Below are positions 50,288 to 57,739 of a stretch of 57,927 nt of DNA, piece after piece. The number at the start of each line of letters is the position of its first letter. The first letter of the stretch is position 1. The DNA is from Bacteroidia bacterium (GTDB lineage: Bacteria; Bacteroidota; Bacteroidia; AKYH767-A; OLB10): positions 1 through 57,927 of the forward strand of contig JAEUTF010000058.1 of assembly GCA_016788185.1 (NCBI GenBank), read 5' to 3'. The position numbers and the translations under genes are program-made. The notes under the pieces were generated by a model that saw nothing but the letters and a program-made list of their open reading frames with translations, made no database searches and had not been told where the DNA came from.

Positions 50288-50295
50288 TAACTTTG
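50288..50295 (+). promoter_or_regulatory. -7 promoter element of bshA
   Basis: TAACTTTG is an exact TAnnTTTG match and ends only 4 nt before the bshA ATG at 50300, so a transcript starting at the usual distance would be leaderless. Confidence 0.5.
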
Positions 50296-50299
50296 ATCT

Positions 50300-51442
50300 A
50301 TGAGAATTGGTATTGTTTGTTACCCTACCTTCGGAGGTAGCGGGGTGGTGGCAACGGAATTGGGTAAGTCGCTGGCTGAAAAAGGGCATCGTATTCACTT
50401 TATCACCTATAGCCAGCCGGTTAGGTTGGATTATTTTTCAGAGAATATTTCCTATCATGAGGTGTCGATTGCAAAATATCCGCTCTTTGACTATATCCCG
50501 TATGAAACGGCACTGACCAGCAAATTGGTGGACGTGGCGAGGTTTGAAGGATTGGACATACTGCATGTACATTATGCGATTCCACATGCCTCGGTAGCCT
50601 ACATGGCCAAACAGATTCTGGCATCGCATGGAATACACTTACCGGTGGTTACGACTTTGCATGGAACCGATATTACACTGGTCGGAAAGGACTCCAGCTA
50701 TGAACCTGTCGTGACCTTTGCCATCAATCAATCGGATGGGGTGACTGCGGTTTCGGATAGTCTCAGACGGGATACGTATGAAAATTTCAAGATTTCGAAG
50801 GAAATAGAGGTCATACATAACTTCATTGACCTGCGGCGATTTTCAAAAAAGGCCAAAGATCATTTCAGAAAGGCCATTGCTCCGAACGGTGAACGGTTGG
50901 TGGTCCATACTTCCAATTTCAGAAAGGTGAAGCGGGTACAGGATGTGGTGCATGTGTTTAACAAGCTTAAAGACAAGGTGCCGTCCAAACTGTTGTTGAT
51001 AGGCGATGGTCCGGAGCGCCATAACATCGAGCAGCTTTGCCGCGAACTGAATTTATGGGATGATATTCGTTTTTTGGGAAAGCAGGAAATGATTGAAGAA
51101 GTTTTATCCATCGGCGATTTGTTTATCATGCCATCGGAAACGGAGAGTTTCGGCCTGGCAGCACTGGAGGCCATGGCTTGTCAGGTACCGGTCATTTCGT
51201 CGAATTCAGGGGGGATGCCGGAACTGAATGTGCAGGGGGTAACCGGGTACATGAGCAATGTAGGCGATGTGGACGACATGGCGAAAAATGCCGTCAGCAT
51301 ACTGGAAAGCGATGAGGTATTGAAAAAGTTTAAAGCGCAGGCTTTGGTACGTGCAAAGGAATTTGATATTGAAGTAATCAGGCCGCGGTATGAAAAATAC
51401 TATGAAAAGGTGATTGAGCATTCTTTATCACTCACCCGGTAA
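50300..51442 (+). CDS. bshA: N-acetyl-alpha-D-glucosaminyl L-malate synthase BshA
   Basis: 380 residues, a GT-B fold family 4 glycosyltransferase. It joins UDP-GlcNAc to L-malate, the first step of bacillithiol synthesis, in the cytoplasm. The N-terminal signature is MRIGIVCYPTFGGSGVVATELG. The acceptor region contains TTLHGTDITLVG (near 115-127), and the UDP-binding C-terminal domain has SNFRKVKRVQDVV and EPxxF-like ESFGLAALEAMACQVPVISS (near 281-300). The gene fits the low-molecular-weight thiol system used by Bacteroidota in place of glutathione. It is monocistronic, with a promoter box 4 nt before the start, and convergent with the SUI1-type gene downstream. Confidence 0.95.
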   Translation: MRIGIVCYPTFGGSGVVATELGKSLAEKGHRIHFITYSQPVRLDYFSENISYHEVSIAKYPLFDYIPYETALTSKLVDVARFEGLDILHVHYAIPHASVAYMAKQILASHGIHLPVVTTLHGTDITLVGKDSSYEPVVTFAINQSDGVTAVSDSLRRDTYENFKISKEIEVIHNFIDLRRFSKKAKDHFRKAIAPNGERLVVHTSNFRKVKRVQDVVHVFNKLKDKVPSKLLLIGDGPERHNIEQLCRELNLWDDIRFLGKQEMIEEVLSIGDLFIMPSETESFGLAALEAMACQVPVISSNSGGMPELNVQGVTGYMSNVGDVDDMAKNAVSILESDEVLKKFKAQALVRAKEFDIEVIRPRYEKYYEKVIEHSLSLTR

Positions 51443-51450
51443 ACTCAAAG

Positions 51451-51792
51451 CTAGCCGCCCGCTTTTTTGGCCTTGTAGCCGGCTTGCGTCAGGAGAAGAA
51501 TTACTTTTTCGCGGTGGTCACCCTGGATAAGGATCTCGCCTTCCTTTGCGCCACCCCCAACACCACATTTTGATTTCAACGTGCGGGCAAGCTCATTTAA
51601 ATCTTCATCGGAACCTTTAAAATTTTTAACGACAGTCACCACTTTTCCTCCGCCTTTTCGCTCAAGCCAAACTTTCAGATCCTGCTGAGATGGTGGAAGG
51701 CCAGGTAAGGGCTCTTCTTTCTGATCCGAAGAAATAAATCCGGGATGGGTAGAATATACGATTCCGCCGGCTGAAGATTTTTTCCTATTCAT
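51451..51792 (-). CDS. SUI1/YciH family translation factor
   Basis: 113 residues from the ATG at 51792; a longer in-frame start at 51867 would overlap the TonB gene. The C-terminal SUI1 fold (about 40-113) has GGKVVTVVKNFKG and LARTLKSKCGVGGGAKEG, then EILIQGDHREKVILLLTQAGY, all typical of YciH/SUI1 proteins related to eukaryotic eIF1. In bacteria the family is thought to help start-site selection or ribosome discrimination; its precise role is not settled. The gene starts 1 nt after the TonB receptor stop on the same strand and is probably the last of that run. Convergent with bshA. Confidence 0.92.
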   Translation of the reverse strand: MNRKKSSAGGIVYSTHPGFISSDQKEEPLPGLPPSQQDLKVWLERKGGGKVVTVVKNFKGSDEDLNELARTLKSKCGVGGGAKEGEILIQGDHREKVILLLTQAGYKAKKAGG

Positions 51793-51793
51793 G

Positions 51794-54316
51794 TTAAAAT
51801 TTGGCCTGCATTTTAAAATTGAGCAAACGGGAGGTGAGGTAATTGGGGATTCCATACTGACGCCCACTCACATCGGTGATCCAGGTGTACGAAATCGTAT
51901 TGCTTACCTGCAGCAGGTTAAACACTTCCAGGCTGAAAATTAAAGATTTCAGATTTTTTACCACCGGGAGTCTTGATTTATTTTCTCCGTCTTCATCGAT
52001 AGCAATCTTTGAAAATCCAATATCAACCCGACGGTAGGAGGGGGCACGTAGAATATCCTTGTAACGATCGTTGCCAGGAGGACCAAAAGGCAATCCTGTA
52101 CCAAACACCAGGTTCAGGTGCATGCGCACAGTCGGAAATTTCGGGAGATAATCCTGGAAAAACATACTGAAGGTGATCCGCTGGTCGGTAGGTCTTGGTA
52201 TAGAACCCGGGTTGACCCTCAGGCTATCGGTAGCAACGCTGTTGAAAGTATAGCCGGGTATAATTTCTTCACCGTCCGAATTGAAATACCGGTAATAGCC
52301 ATCACCCCGTATATCTTCCTCCGTCTTCAATATTCCCAGTGAAACCCAGGATTCAATGCCGCTGACAAACTCTCCGTTAACACGCAGGTCAAGCCCCGTA
52401 GCATAGCCGCTGGCGTTGTTCTTTGCGAGATACCGGATTCGGGTATTATCCAGTTTATAAGGGATAAGATTGTTCATCCGCTTGTAATACACTTCACTGC
52501 TGAGCTTAAATTCGCGACCCCAGGCAAGAAACTGGTAATCGCTTCCTAAAACGAAATGGATCGACTGCTGCGCTTCGAGATTTTTATTGATCTGTCCTTC
52601 CAGGTTGCGCAATTCCCTGTAAAAGGGAGGCTGGTAATAGATTCCGCCTGCCGCACGAAACGAAAGTCTTTTACTCCAGGAAGGTCTGAAACTTAAGCCC
52701 GCCCTGGGACTGATGTTCATCTCCTTGTTCAGGTCCCAGTAAGTTGATCGCAGCCCCAGCGTAAACGTAAAATGATCGTAATTCCAGGTGTTCTGAAGGT
52801 AGGCGCTGAAACGCGAGGAGGACAAGCTGATTTTGTTCTTCACGACCCCGTTGAGTACAATCTGTTGATTCGGATTTCCGTTCTGACCAGGCTGATCGTT
52901 CGGGTGGGGAACAGAATAATCCGCGGAGTCGCGGTACTGCCATTCATCAAGCTGATCATCGATCACCTCGCGTTGGGCCTTTAGTCCCCATTGCCATTGA
53001 TGTCTCCGGACCCGATAACTGCCTACATGCGCGGCCGTACTCACAAAGGCCTCGAGTTCGTTACGGGCATGATCGAGAAAGGCGCCCACTCCCCGGTTAA
53101 AGGCGACATCGCCGAACTCATCGGATCCAAGGTCTCTTTCCAGTTCATCAAGAAAATACTGTCCGAGTACATCAAAAAATTCCTTCTCCCTGGAGTAAAA
53201 GGCAGACGTAATAAATTTTAGTTTTAAGCTATCGTTGATGTGATGCGTCAGACTCAGGGCGCCGGTAGAAGTCCGGAAGTCATCAATTTCCTGCCCGTCA
53301 AAATAAACGGTGAAACGAAGCGCTTCATTAATACTTCCGAACTCTGTTTCGCGTGATGAAGGAATCACCCGGAACTGGTTCATGGAGTAATGTCCAAGAA
53401 ATGAAATTTCAGTTTTAGCACCCAGCTTGTAATTAAGCAAGGTCTGCACATCAGTAAATTTAGGCCTGTATTCGCCCTGTGTATCCAGTTTTTTCAGCAG
53501 GAACTGATTGGAGCGGTGTCGTAATCCGCCGAGCCAGGTAAATTTTTCATTCTTGCTGCTGCCCTCCAGGTGTAAACCGGCGCCCAATAGGCTGGCATAT
53601 GCACTTCCGCCGAATTTTTTAGGAATCCGGTATTTGATGTCCAGTACCGAGCTCATTTTGTCGCCATACATGGCACTGAAACCACCGGCACTGAAACTGA
53701 TTTCCGATACAAGATCCGGGTTGATGAAACTTAAACCTTCCTGCTGTCCGGCTCTTACCAGGAAAGGCCTGTATATTTCAATGTCGTTTACGTAGACGAG
53801 GTTCTCATCAAAACTTCCTCCGCGTACCGAGTAATTCGATGAGAGTTCGTTGTTGGAAACAACTCCCGGCATGGTTTTGAGAAAACTCTCAAAATTTCCG
53901 GAAACATTGGGAAGTTGTTCTATCGTCCTGGGTTCGATACGAACAACTGTAAGATCACCCGGCCTGGCCGCTTCGATGTTAACGGTCCCCAGAATTTTAC
54001 TGGTGTTCCTTAAGCGGATGTCAAGGTTCCTTTCCTCGCCGGGATTGAGTTTGACGGATATTTTTTCGGTTCCATAGCCAATGAAAGAGAAAACAATGGT
54101 CAGCTCTCTGTAAGGACTAACCCGGAGTTCATATTTTCCTTTCTGATCCGTGATGGTTCCTCCTGGCTCACCATTGATCGAAACCGAAACGGCTTCAATC
54201 GGCTTTCCAATAGAATCTCTGACCACGCCGCGTAAAATGGCATCCTGGCCCTGTGCCTGAAGCCGGCAGAGGAGAATGATCAATACAAGAATGAAGGCGC
54301 TTCGCTGAAAAATCAC
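51794..54316 (-). CDS. TonB-dependent receptor with N-terminal carboxypeptidase-regulatory domain
   Basis: 840 residues with a GTG start at 54316. The signal peptide (about 1-24) is followed by a carboxypeptidase-regulatory (CarboxypepD_reg) domain (about 25-105, with IVFSFIGYGTEKISVKL), then a plug domain (about 120-240, YSVRGGSFDENLVYVNDIEIY) and a long beta-barrel ending in KMQAKF, an aromatic C-terminus that is typical of outer-membrane barrels. It imports a substrate across the outer membrane using TonB energy; the ligand is not readable. No SusD partner follows, so it is not a typical polysaccharide system. The GTGA start overlaps the end of the preceding gene by 4 nt, so the two are coupled. 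Confidence 0.9.
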   Translation of the reverse strand: MIFQRSAFILVLIILLCRLQAQGQDAILRGVVRDSIGKPIEAVSVSINGEPGGTITDQKGKYELRVSPYRELTIVFSFIGYGTEKISVKLNPGEERNLDIRLRNTSKILGTVNIEAARPGDLTVVRIEPRTIEQLPNVSGNFESFLKTMPGVVSNNELSSNYSVRGGSFDENLVYVNDIEIYRPFLVRAGQQEGLSFINPDLVSEISFSAGGFSAMYGDKMSSVLDIKYRIPKKFGGSAYASLLGAGLHLEGSSKNEKFTWLGGLRHRSNQFLLKKLDTQGEYRPKFTDVQTLLNYKLGAKTEISFLGHYSMNQFRVIPSSRETEFGSINEALRFTVYFDGQEIDDFRTSTGALSLTHHINDSLKLKFITSAFYSREKEFFDVLGQYFLDELERDLGSDEFGDVAFNRGVGAFLDHARNELEAFVSTAAHVGSYRVRRHQWQWGLKAQREVIDDQLDEWQYRDSADYSVPHPNDQPGQNGNPNQQIVLNGVVKNKISLSSSRFSAYLQNTWNYDHFTFTLGLRSTYWDLNKEMNISPRAGLSFRPSWSKRLSFRAAGGIYYQPPFYRELRNLEGQINKNLEAQQSIHFVLGSDYQFLAWGREFKLSSEVYYKRMNNLIPYKLDNTRIRYLAKNNASGYATGLDLRVNGEFVSGIESWVSLGILKTEEDIRGDGYYRYFNSDGEEIIPGYTFNSVATDSLRVNPGSIPRPTDQRITFSMFFQDYLPKFPTVRMHLNLVFGTGLPFGPPGNDRYKDILRAPSYRRVDIGFSKIAIDEDGENKSRLPVVKNLKSLIFSLEVFNLLQVSNTISYTWITDVSGRQYGIPNYLTSRLLNFKMQAKF

Positions 54317-54978
54317 GGTTTCTTTTCGTCTTTTCGTTTAAAAGCACCGTCTTTCCAGGCCTGGATAAAGGCAGCCCAGGCTAGTGGATTCAACAAGCTG
54401 ATGGAGGGAAACTGACCGGCGTTGTATAACTGAGTTTGCCGCTGTTGCATGGCCATTTTGTAGTTAATGCTCCCGTCATATCCAACCTGATCCTGAATTT
54501 CTTTCAAGGAGGCTAATTCGAAATTCCTTTGTGCGCGCTTCAAATCATCATCCGGTAATTTCAATTCGAGAAATGCGCGTTTGAATTCATCCCTACTGGG
54601 CCAGGGATATACCACCGCTTCCCGGAGGTTGATGGTGTCACGCATCAAAACCTGAATGATCGAGTAATGGTTGTCCTTCAAAGAGTCTGGAATTACGTAC
54701 GAGGAAGTTTTATATCCTACGTATTGAAAATCGATGGTATCGCCTTTCATGGCAACAAAAGAGAAAAAGCCATAAAAGTCAGTTATGGTACCCCTTTTTG
54801 CTGTTCGTATGATCACATTGGTAAATGGAATCGGTTGTAAGGAATCGGCGCTGACAACTACTCCTGAAAACTGAATCAGCGCTTTGTCCGGCGTTGCTTT
54901 GATCTGACTGAATCCGGTCGTGGCAATTAGCAGCAAAACAGCCACAACCAAATATCCGTAGGCGTATTTCTTTTTCAT
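54313..54978 (-). CDS. Carboxypeptidase-regulatory-like domain protein
   Basis: 221 residues. A signal peptide MKKKYAYGYLVVAVLLLIATTGFSQ would export it (about 1-25). A CarboxypepD_reg-like domain (about 35-120) has FSGVVVSADSLQPIPFTNVII, the strand-rich GTITDFYGFFSF and DTIDFQYVGYKTSSYVIP. A helical tail follows (about 130-221), with EFKRAFLELKLPDDDLKRAQ, ending in Lys/Asp-rich KDEKKP. This conserved pair with a downstream TonB receptor suggests it works with that receptor, for example in surface assembly, but no function is established. Its stop overlaps the receptor's GTG start. No -7 element is seen upstream; a long non-coding region follows to rpoD. Confidence 0.8.
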   Translation of the reverse strand: MKKKYAYGYLVVAVLLLIATTGFSQIKATPDKALIQFSGVVVSADSLQPIPFTNVIIRTAKRGTITDFYGFFSFVAMKGDTIDFQYVGYKTSSYVIPDSLKDNHYSIIQVLMRDTINLREAVVYPWPSRDEFKRAFLELKLPDDDLKRAQRNFELASLKEIQDQVGYDGSINYKMAMQQRQTQLYNAGQFPSISLLNPLAWAAFIQAWKDGAFKRKDEKKP

Positions 54979-55472
54979 CTATGTCGCGAATTTACCTTTT
55001 TAAGGGCTATTAACGGGATTTCTGTTCAATTATTGGTCAATTCTGTCGTCTTTCATCCGGCCACTTATTTGTGAAACCAGCACGTTTTCATCTCTCCGGA
55101 TCTATCGGCCTTCCTAAAGGTAGGGGCACATATTTCCGGATATCTTAAGGGCAGAATGCTTTGGTTACAGGCTCATTTCGGCTATAGTTTTTCAAATTTA
55201 CGCTGTATGGATTTTATGTAATGAGAAGGTAATTTTTGCAATTTTTCCGCATTCGCTTAAATGAACTGCTCGTCTTAAACGTTATACACTTGAGGCCTTG
55301 ATTGGTTTAAATCTGAAGTTATTCTTCTAAAATAAGGGGGGATAGATGATGAAAACAAGAAAATACCAGACCATGGTAATATTTTGGTTAAGTTGCTGTA
55401 AACCATTGCATTTAAAAAAGTTAGTGGCACAGTATTTGATAAAGAGTTGACACACACCAAAGCAAAATAAAC
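54979..55472. other. 494-nt intergenic region, divergent promoters of the carboxypeptidase-domain gene and rpoD
   Basis: AT-rich with no convincing gene; a 68-codon minus-strand frame (55275-55481) overlaps the rpoD start and has no recognisable features. No exact TAnnTTTG lies at usual distance from either start, so the promoters here are either imperfect or of another class. The rpoD leader may be long and regulated; nothing more can be said from sequence. Confidence 0.45.
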
Positions 55473-56336
55473 ATGAGACAATTAAAAATAACCCAATCCA
55501 TTACCAACCGGGAAAGTGCTTCTTTGGAGAAGTACCTTCAGGATATCGGTAAGGAGGAAATGGTAAGCCCGCATCAGGAGGTGGAGTTGGCACAGCGAAT
55601 CAAACAGGGAGATCACGAAGCATTGGATAAATTGACACGAGCCAATCTGCGTTTTGTGGTATCCGTTGCCAAACAGTATCAAAATCAGGGAATGAGTTTA
55701 CCCGACCTCATCAACGAAGGGAATCTGGGTTTGATAAAGGCGGCACAACGATTCGATGAAACCAAGGGTTTCAAGTTTATATCCTATGCGGTATGGTGGA
55801 TCAGGCAGAGTATTCTTCAGGCCATTGCCGAACAATCAAGGATGGTGCGCCTGCCCCTGAATCAGATTGGTGCCATGAATAAAGTCAAAAAAGCACTGGC
55901 TAAACTCGAGCAGCAGTATGGACGTGACCCCAGTGCCGAAGAGATATCGGAGGCGGTGGATCTGAGCTATAATCAGATTCGGGATGTACTGAGAGTTTCC
56001 AACCGGCCGGTATCCATGGATGCGCCATTCGACAGCAATGATGAAAGCAATACCCTCCTGGATGTGATGGCCAACGATGACATTCCTTCCACCGATTCCG
56101 CCTTGCTCGACGAATCACTTTCCGAGGACATCAACCGTTCCCTCAGCACGCTTTCCAAAAGAGAGGCAGAAGTGATACGAATGTTTTTTGGTATAGGAAC
56201 CAAGCACAGCATGTCACTGGATGAAATTGGTATTGAATTGGGCCTGACTCGTGAACGGGTACGGCAGATCAAGGAAACCGGACTCAGACGGCTGAAACAC
56301 AATTCCAGAAACAAACTCTTGAAATCCTATTTGTAA
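55473..56336 (+). CDS. rpoD: Primary sigma factor (RpoD/SigA, short Bacteroidota form)
   Basis: 287 residues, lacking the acidic region 1.1, as in other Bacteroidota primary sigma factors. Region 1.2 is SLEKYLQDIGKEEMVSPHQE (about 17-36). Region 2 has NLRFVVSVAKQYQNQGMSL and ETKGFKFISYAVWWIRQSI, the -7 element reading segment, followed by region 3 (DPSAEEISEAVDL). Region 4 ends with EIGIELGLTRERVRQIKE and GLRRLKHNSRNK, the helix-turn-helix that would read the -33 TTG box. This protein would read the TAnnTTTG promoters found throughout the window. A strong terminator follows directly. Confidence 0.96.
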   Translation: MRQLKITQSITNRESASLEKYLQDIGKEEMVSPHQEVELAQRIKQGDHEALDKLTRANLRFVVSVAKQYQNQGMSLPDLINEGNLGLIKAAQRFDETKGFKFISYAVWWIRQSILQAIAEQSRMVRLPLNQIGAMNKVKKALAKLEQQYGRDPSAEEISEAVDLSYNQIRDVLRVSNRPVSMDAPFDSNDESNTLLDVMANDDIPSTDSALLDESLSEDINRSLSTLSKREAEVIRMFFGIGTKHSMSLDEIGIELGLTRERVRQIKETGLRRLKHNSRNKLLKSYL

Positions 56337-56358
56337 AGCATTGGTTTAATGATGTTAA

Positions 56359-56389
56359 AGCCGGATCCTGATGGGATCCGGCTTTTTTT
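56359..56389 (+). terminator. Rho-independent terminator of rpoD
   Basis: AGCCGGATCC (56359-56368) pairs perfectly with GGATCCGGCT (56374-56383) around a TGATG loop, followed by seven T. It lies 22 nt after the rpoD stop. Confidence 0.92.
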
Positions 56390-56438
56390 AGAGGGAAAAT
56401 CACATTGATCTTTTTAAAAAAAACGCGCCCCTGCTTTG

Positions 56439-56512
56439 CGATTCCGAGGCGATTCGAACGCCTGACCGTCTGCTTAGAAGGCAGATGCTCTATCCAGCTG
56501 AGCTACGGAATC
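56439..56512 (-). tRNA. tRNA-Arg (anticodon TCT)
   Basis: A 74-nt tRNA on the minus strand. Acceptor arms GATTCCG and CGGAATC pair fully; discriminator G, and CCA is not encoded. The anticodon stem TCTGC/GCAGA closes loop CTTCTAA, so the anticodon is TCT, reading AGA/AGG. The T arm is AGGCG TTCGAAT CGCCT. The gene is convergent with rpoD, and a run of T follows its end on the minus strand (56416-56423 as A on the plus strand). Confidence 0.95.
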
Positions 56513-56581
56513 AATCTCCCGGATGGGAATGCAAATTTATTCGATTTTTCAGGTAATAAGTCGTTTATTTCATTTTTAATG

Positions 56582-56589
56582 TACCTTTG
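56582..56589 (+). promoter_or_regulatory. -7 promoter element of tRNA-Pro
   Basis: TACCTTTG is an exact TAnnTTTG match, 34 nt before the tRNA-Pro. Confidence 0.5.
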
Positions 56590-56623
56590 CACCTCCTGAA
56601 AAAATTGATTTTTTTAGGTTTTT

Positions 56624-56697
56624 CGGGGTGTAGCGTAGCCCGGTATCGCGCCTGCTTTGGGAGCAGGAGGCCGTAGGTTCGAATCCTGCCACCCCGA
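56624..56697 (+). tRNA. tRNA-Pro (anticodon TGG)
   Basis: A 74-nt tRNA. Acceptor arms CGGGGTG and CACCCCG pair; discriminator A, no encoded CCA. The anticodon stem CCTGC/GCAGG closes loop TTTGGGA, so the anticodon is TGG, reading CCA/CCG. The gene has its own promoter element and a short terminator just downstream (56715-56743). Confidence 0.95.
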
Positions 56698-56714
56698 CAA
56701 AATGATTTCAACGG

Positions 56715-56743
56715 AACCCTGCGCAAGTAGGGTTTTCTTTTTT
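56715..56743 (+). terminator. Terminator after tRNA-Pro
   Basis: AACCCT (56715-56720) pairs with AGGGTT (56729-56734), followed by TTC and six T. The loop is GCGCAAGT. Confidence 0.75.
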
Positions 56744-56880
56744 AAGGGATGGCTTCATGACCTGCGTGGGCAGGTCAGAACTAAAGTTGAATCGACCAAA
56801 GTCAGGGTGAAGCCGGTGAGGTGGGTCACTTTTTCATCAGGGACTAATAATTAATAACTTCGGGGCCTTAACCCAGTTGC

Positions 56881-57594
56881 ATGAGCCTACACATCAGTGC
56901 CGGAAAAGATGAAATTGCCCCGATTGTTCTGATGCCGGGTGATCCTTTGAGGGCCAAAATTATGGCGGAACGCTTCCTTGCGGATAGTCGTTTAGTCAGT
57001 CAAACAAGAAATGTGTTTTATTATACAGGAACCTATAAGGGAGTCAGATTGACCATTGGTGCCAGTGGAATGGGTTGTCCTTCAATCGGCATCTATTCGT
57101 ATGAATTGTACAGTTTTTACGATGTAAATTGCATCATCCGGATAGGAACTGCAGGTGCATATTCCACCCGATTGAGTGTTTTTGACCTGATCAATACAGA
57201 TAAAGCTTTCAGCGAATCCACCTTTGCAAAAGAAGCATTCGGCTATACCGGTTGTTACCAAGACCACCAGGGCGTATGCTTCGATACCATCAATCAAAAG
57301 GCCGTTTCAATGGGTTTAAAAATTCAATCGGCCAATGTACATTCCAGTGACGTTTTTTATCGTGCGGTAAAGGGTACGCCGCCTTTAGCCGCGGAAAACA
57401 ACTGTCTGGCTGTTGAAATGGAGGCCTTTTCGCTTTTCGCCACGGCCAGGTATTTGAACAAAATGGCAGGTACCTTACTGACTATTTCTGATGTTATTCC
57501 GACCGGAGACCAGATTTCGCCGAAAGAAAGGGAGCAGGCCTTGATCCCGATGATGGAACTCGCGCTGGAGTCTGCAATTGAATTGACGGATTAA
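56881..57594 (+). CDS. deoD: Purine nucleoside phosphorylase DeoD-type
   Basis: 237 residues, the length of hexameric DeoD. It splits purine (deoxy)nucleosides with phosphate to free base and (deoxy)ribose 1-phosphate. The phosphate-binding motifs are GDPLRAK (about 20-26) and RNVFYYTGTYKG (near 43-54). The conserved IRIGTAGAYS lies near 85-95. The late VEMEAFSLFATA holds the ribose-binding Met/Glu (about 178-189), and TISDVI carries the catalytic Asp. The imperfect TAACTTCG (56855-56862) ends 18 nt before the ATG and may be its -7 box. The gene follows tRNA-Pro and its terminator and is monocistronic. Uridine phosphorylase activity cannot be excluded by eye. Confidence 0.92.
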   Translation: MSLHISAGKDEIAPIVLMPGDPLRAKIMAERFLADSRLVSQTRNVFYYTGTYKGVRLTIGASGMGCPSIGIYSYELYSFYDVNCIIRIGTAGAYSTRLSVFDLINTDKAFSESTFAKEAFGYTGCYQDHQGVCFDTINQKAVSMGLKIQSANVHSSDVFYRAVKGTPPLAAENNCLAVEMEAFSLFATARYLNKMAGTLLTISDVIPTGDQISPKEREQALIPMMELALESAIELTD

Positions 57595-57739
57595 AGCATG
57601 CATGGGTGTTGTTTGGGCTAAAAATCTGGTAAATAGTCGTTTGTGCTGTTTTGTCGCTTCCTGAAAACGGCCTTTCACCAGAAATGAAGCTCTGAAATGT
57701 CCAGTTCGAGCCCGACCTGTTTATTTCAAGAATAAGATA

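Noticed and set aside
55275..55481. 68-codon minus-strand frame upstream of rpoD
   Set aside because: No domain, no promoter box, and it overlaps the rpoD start codon region in the opposite sense.
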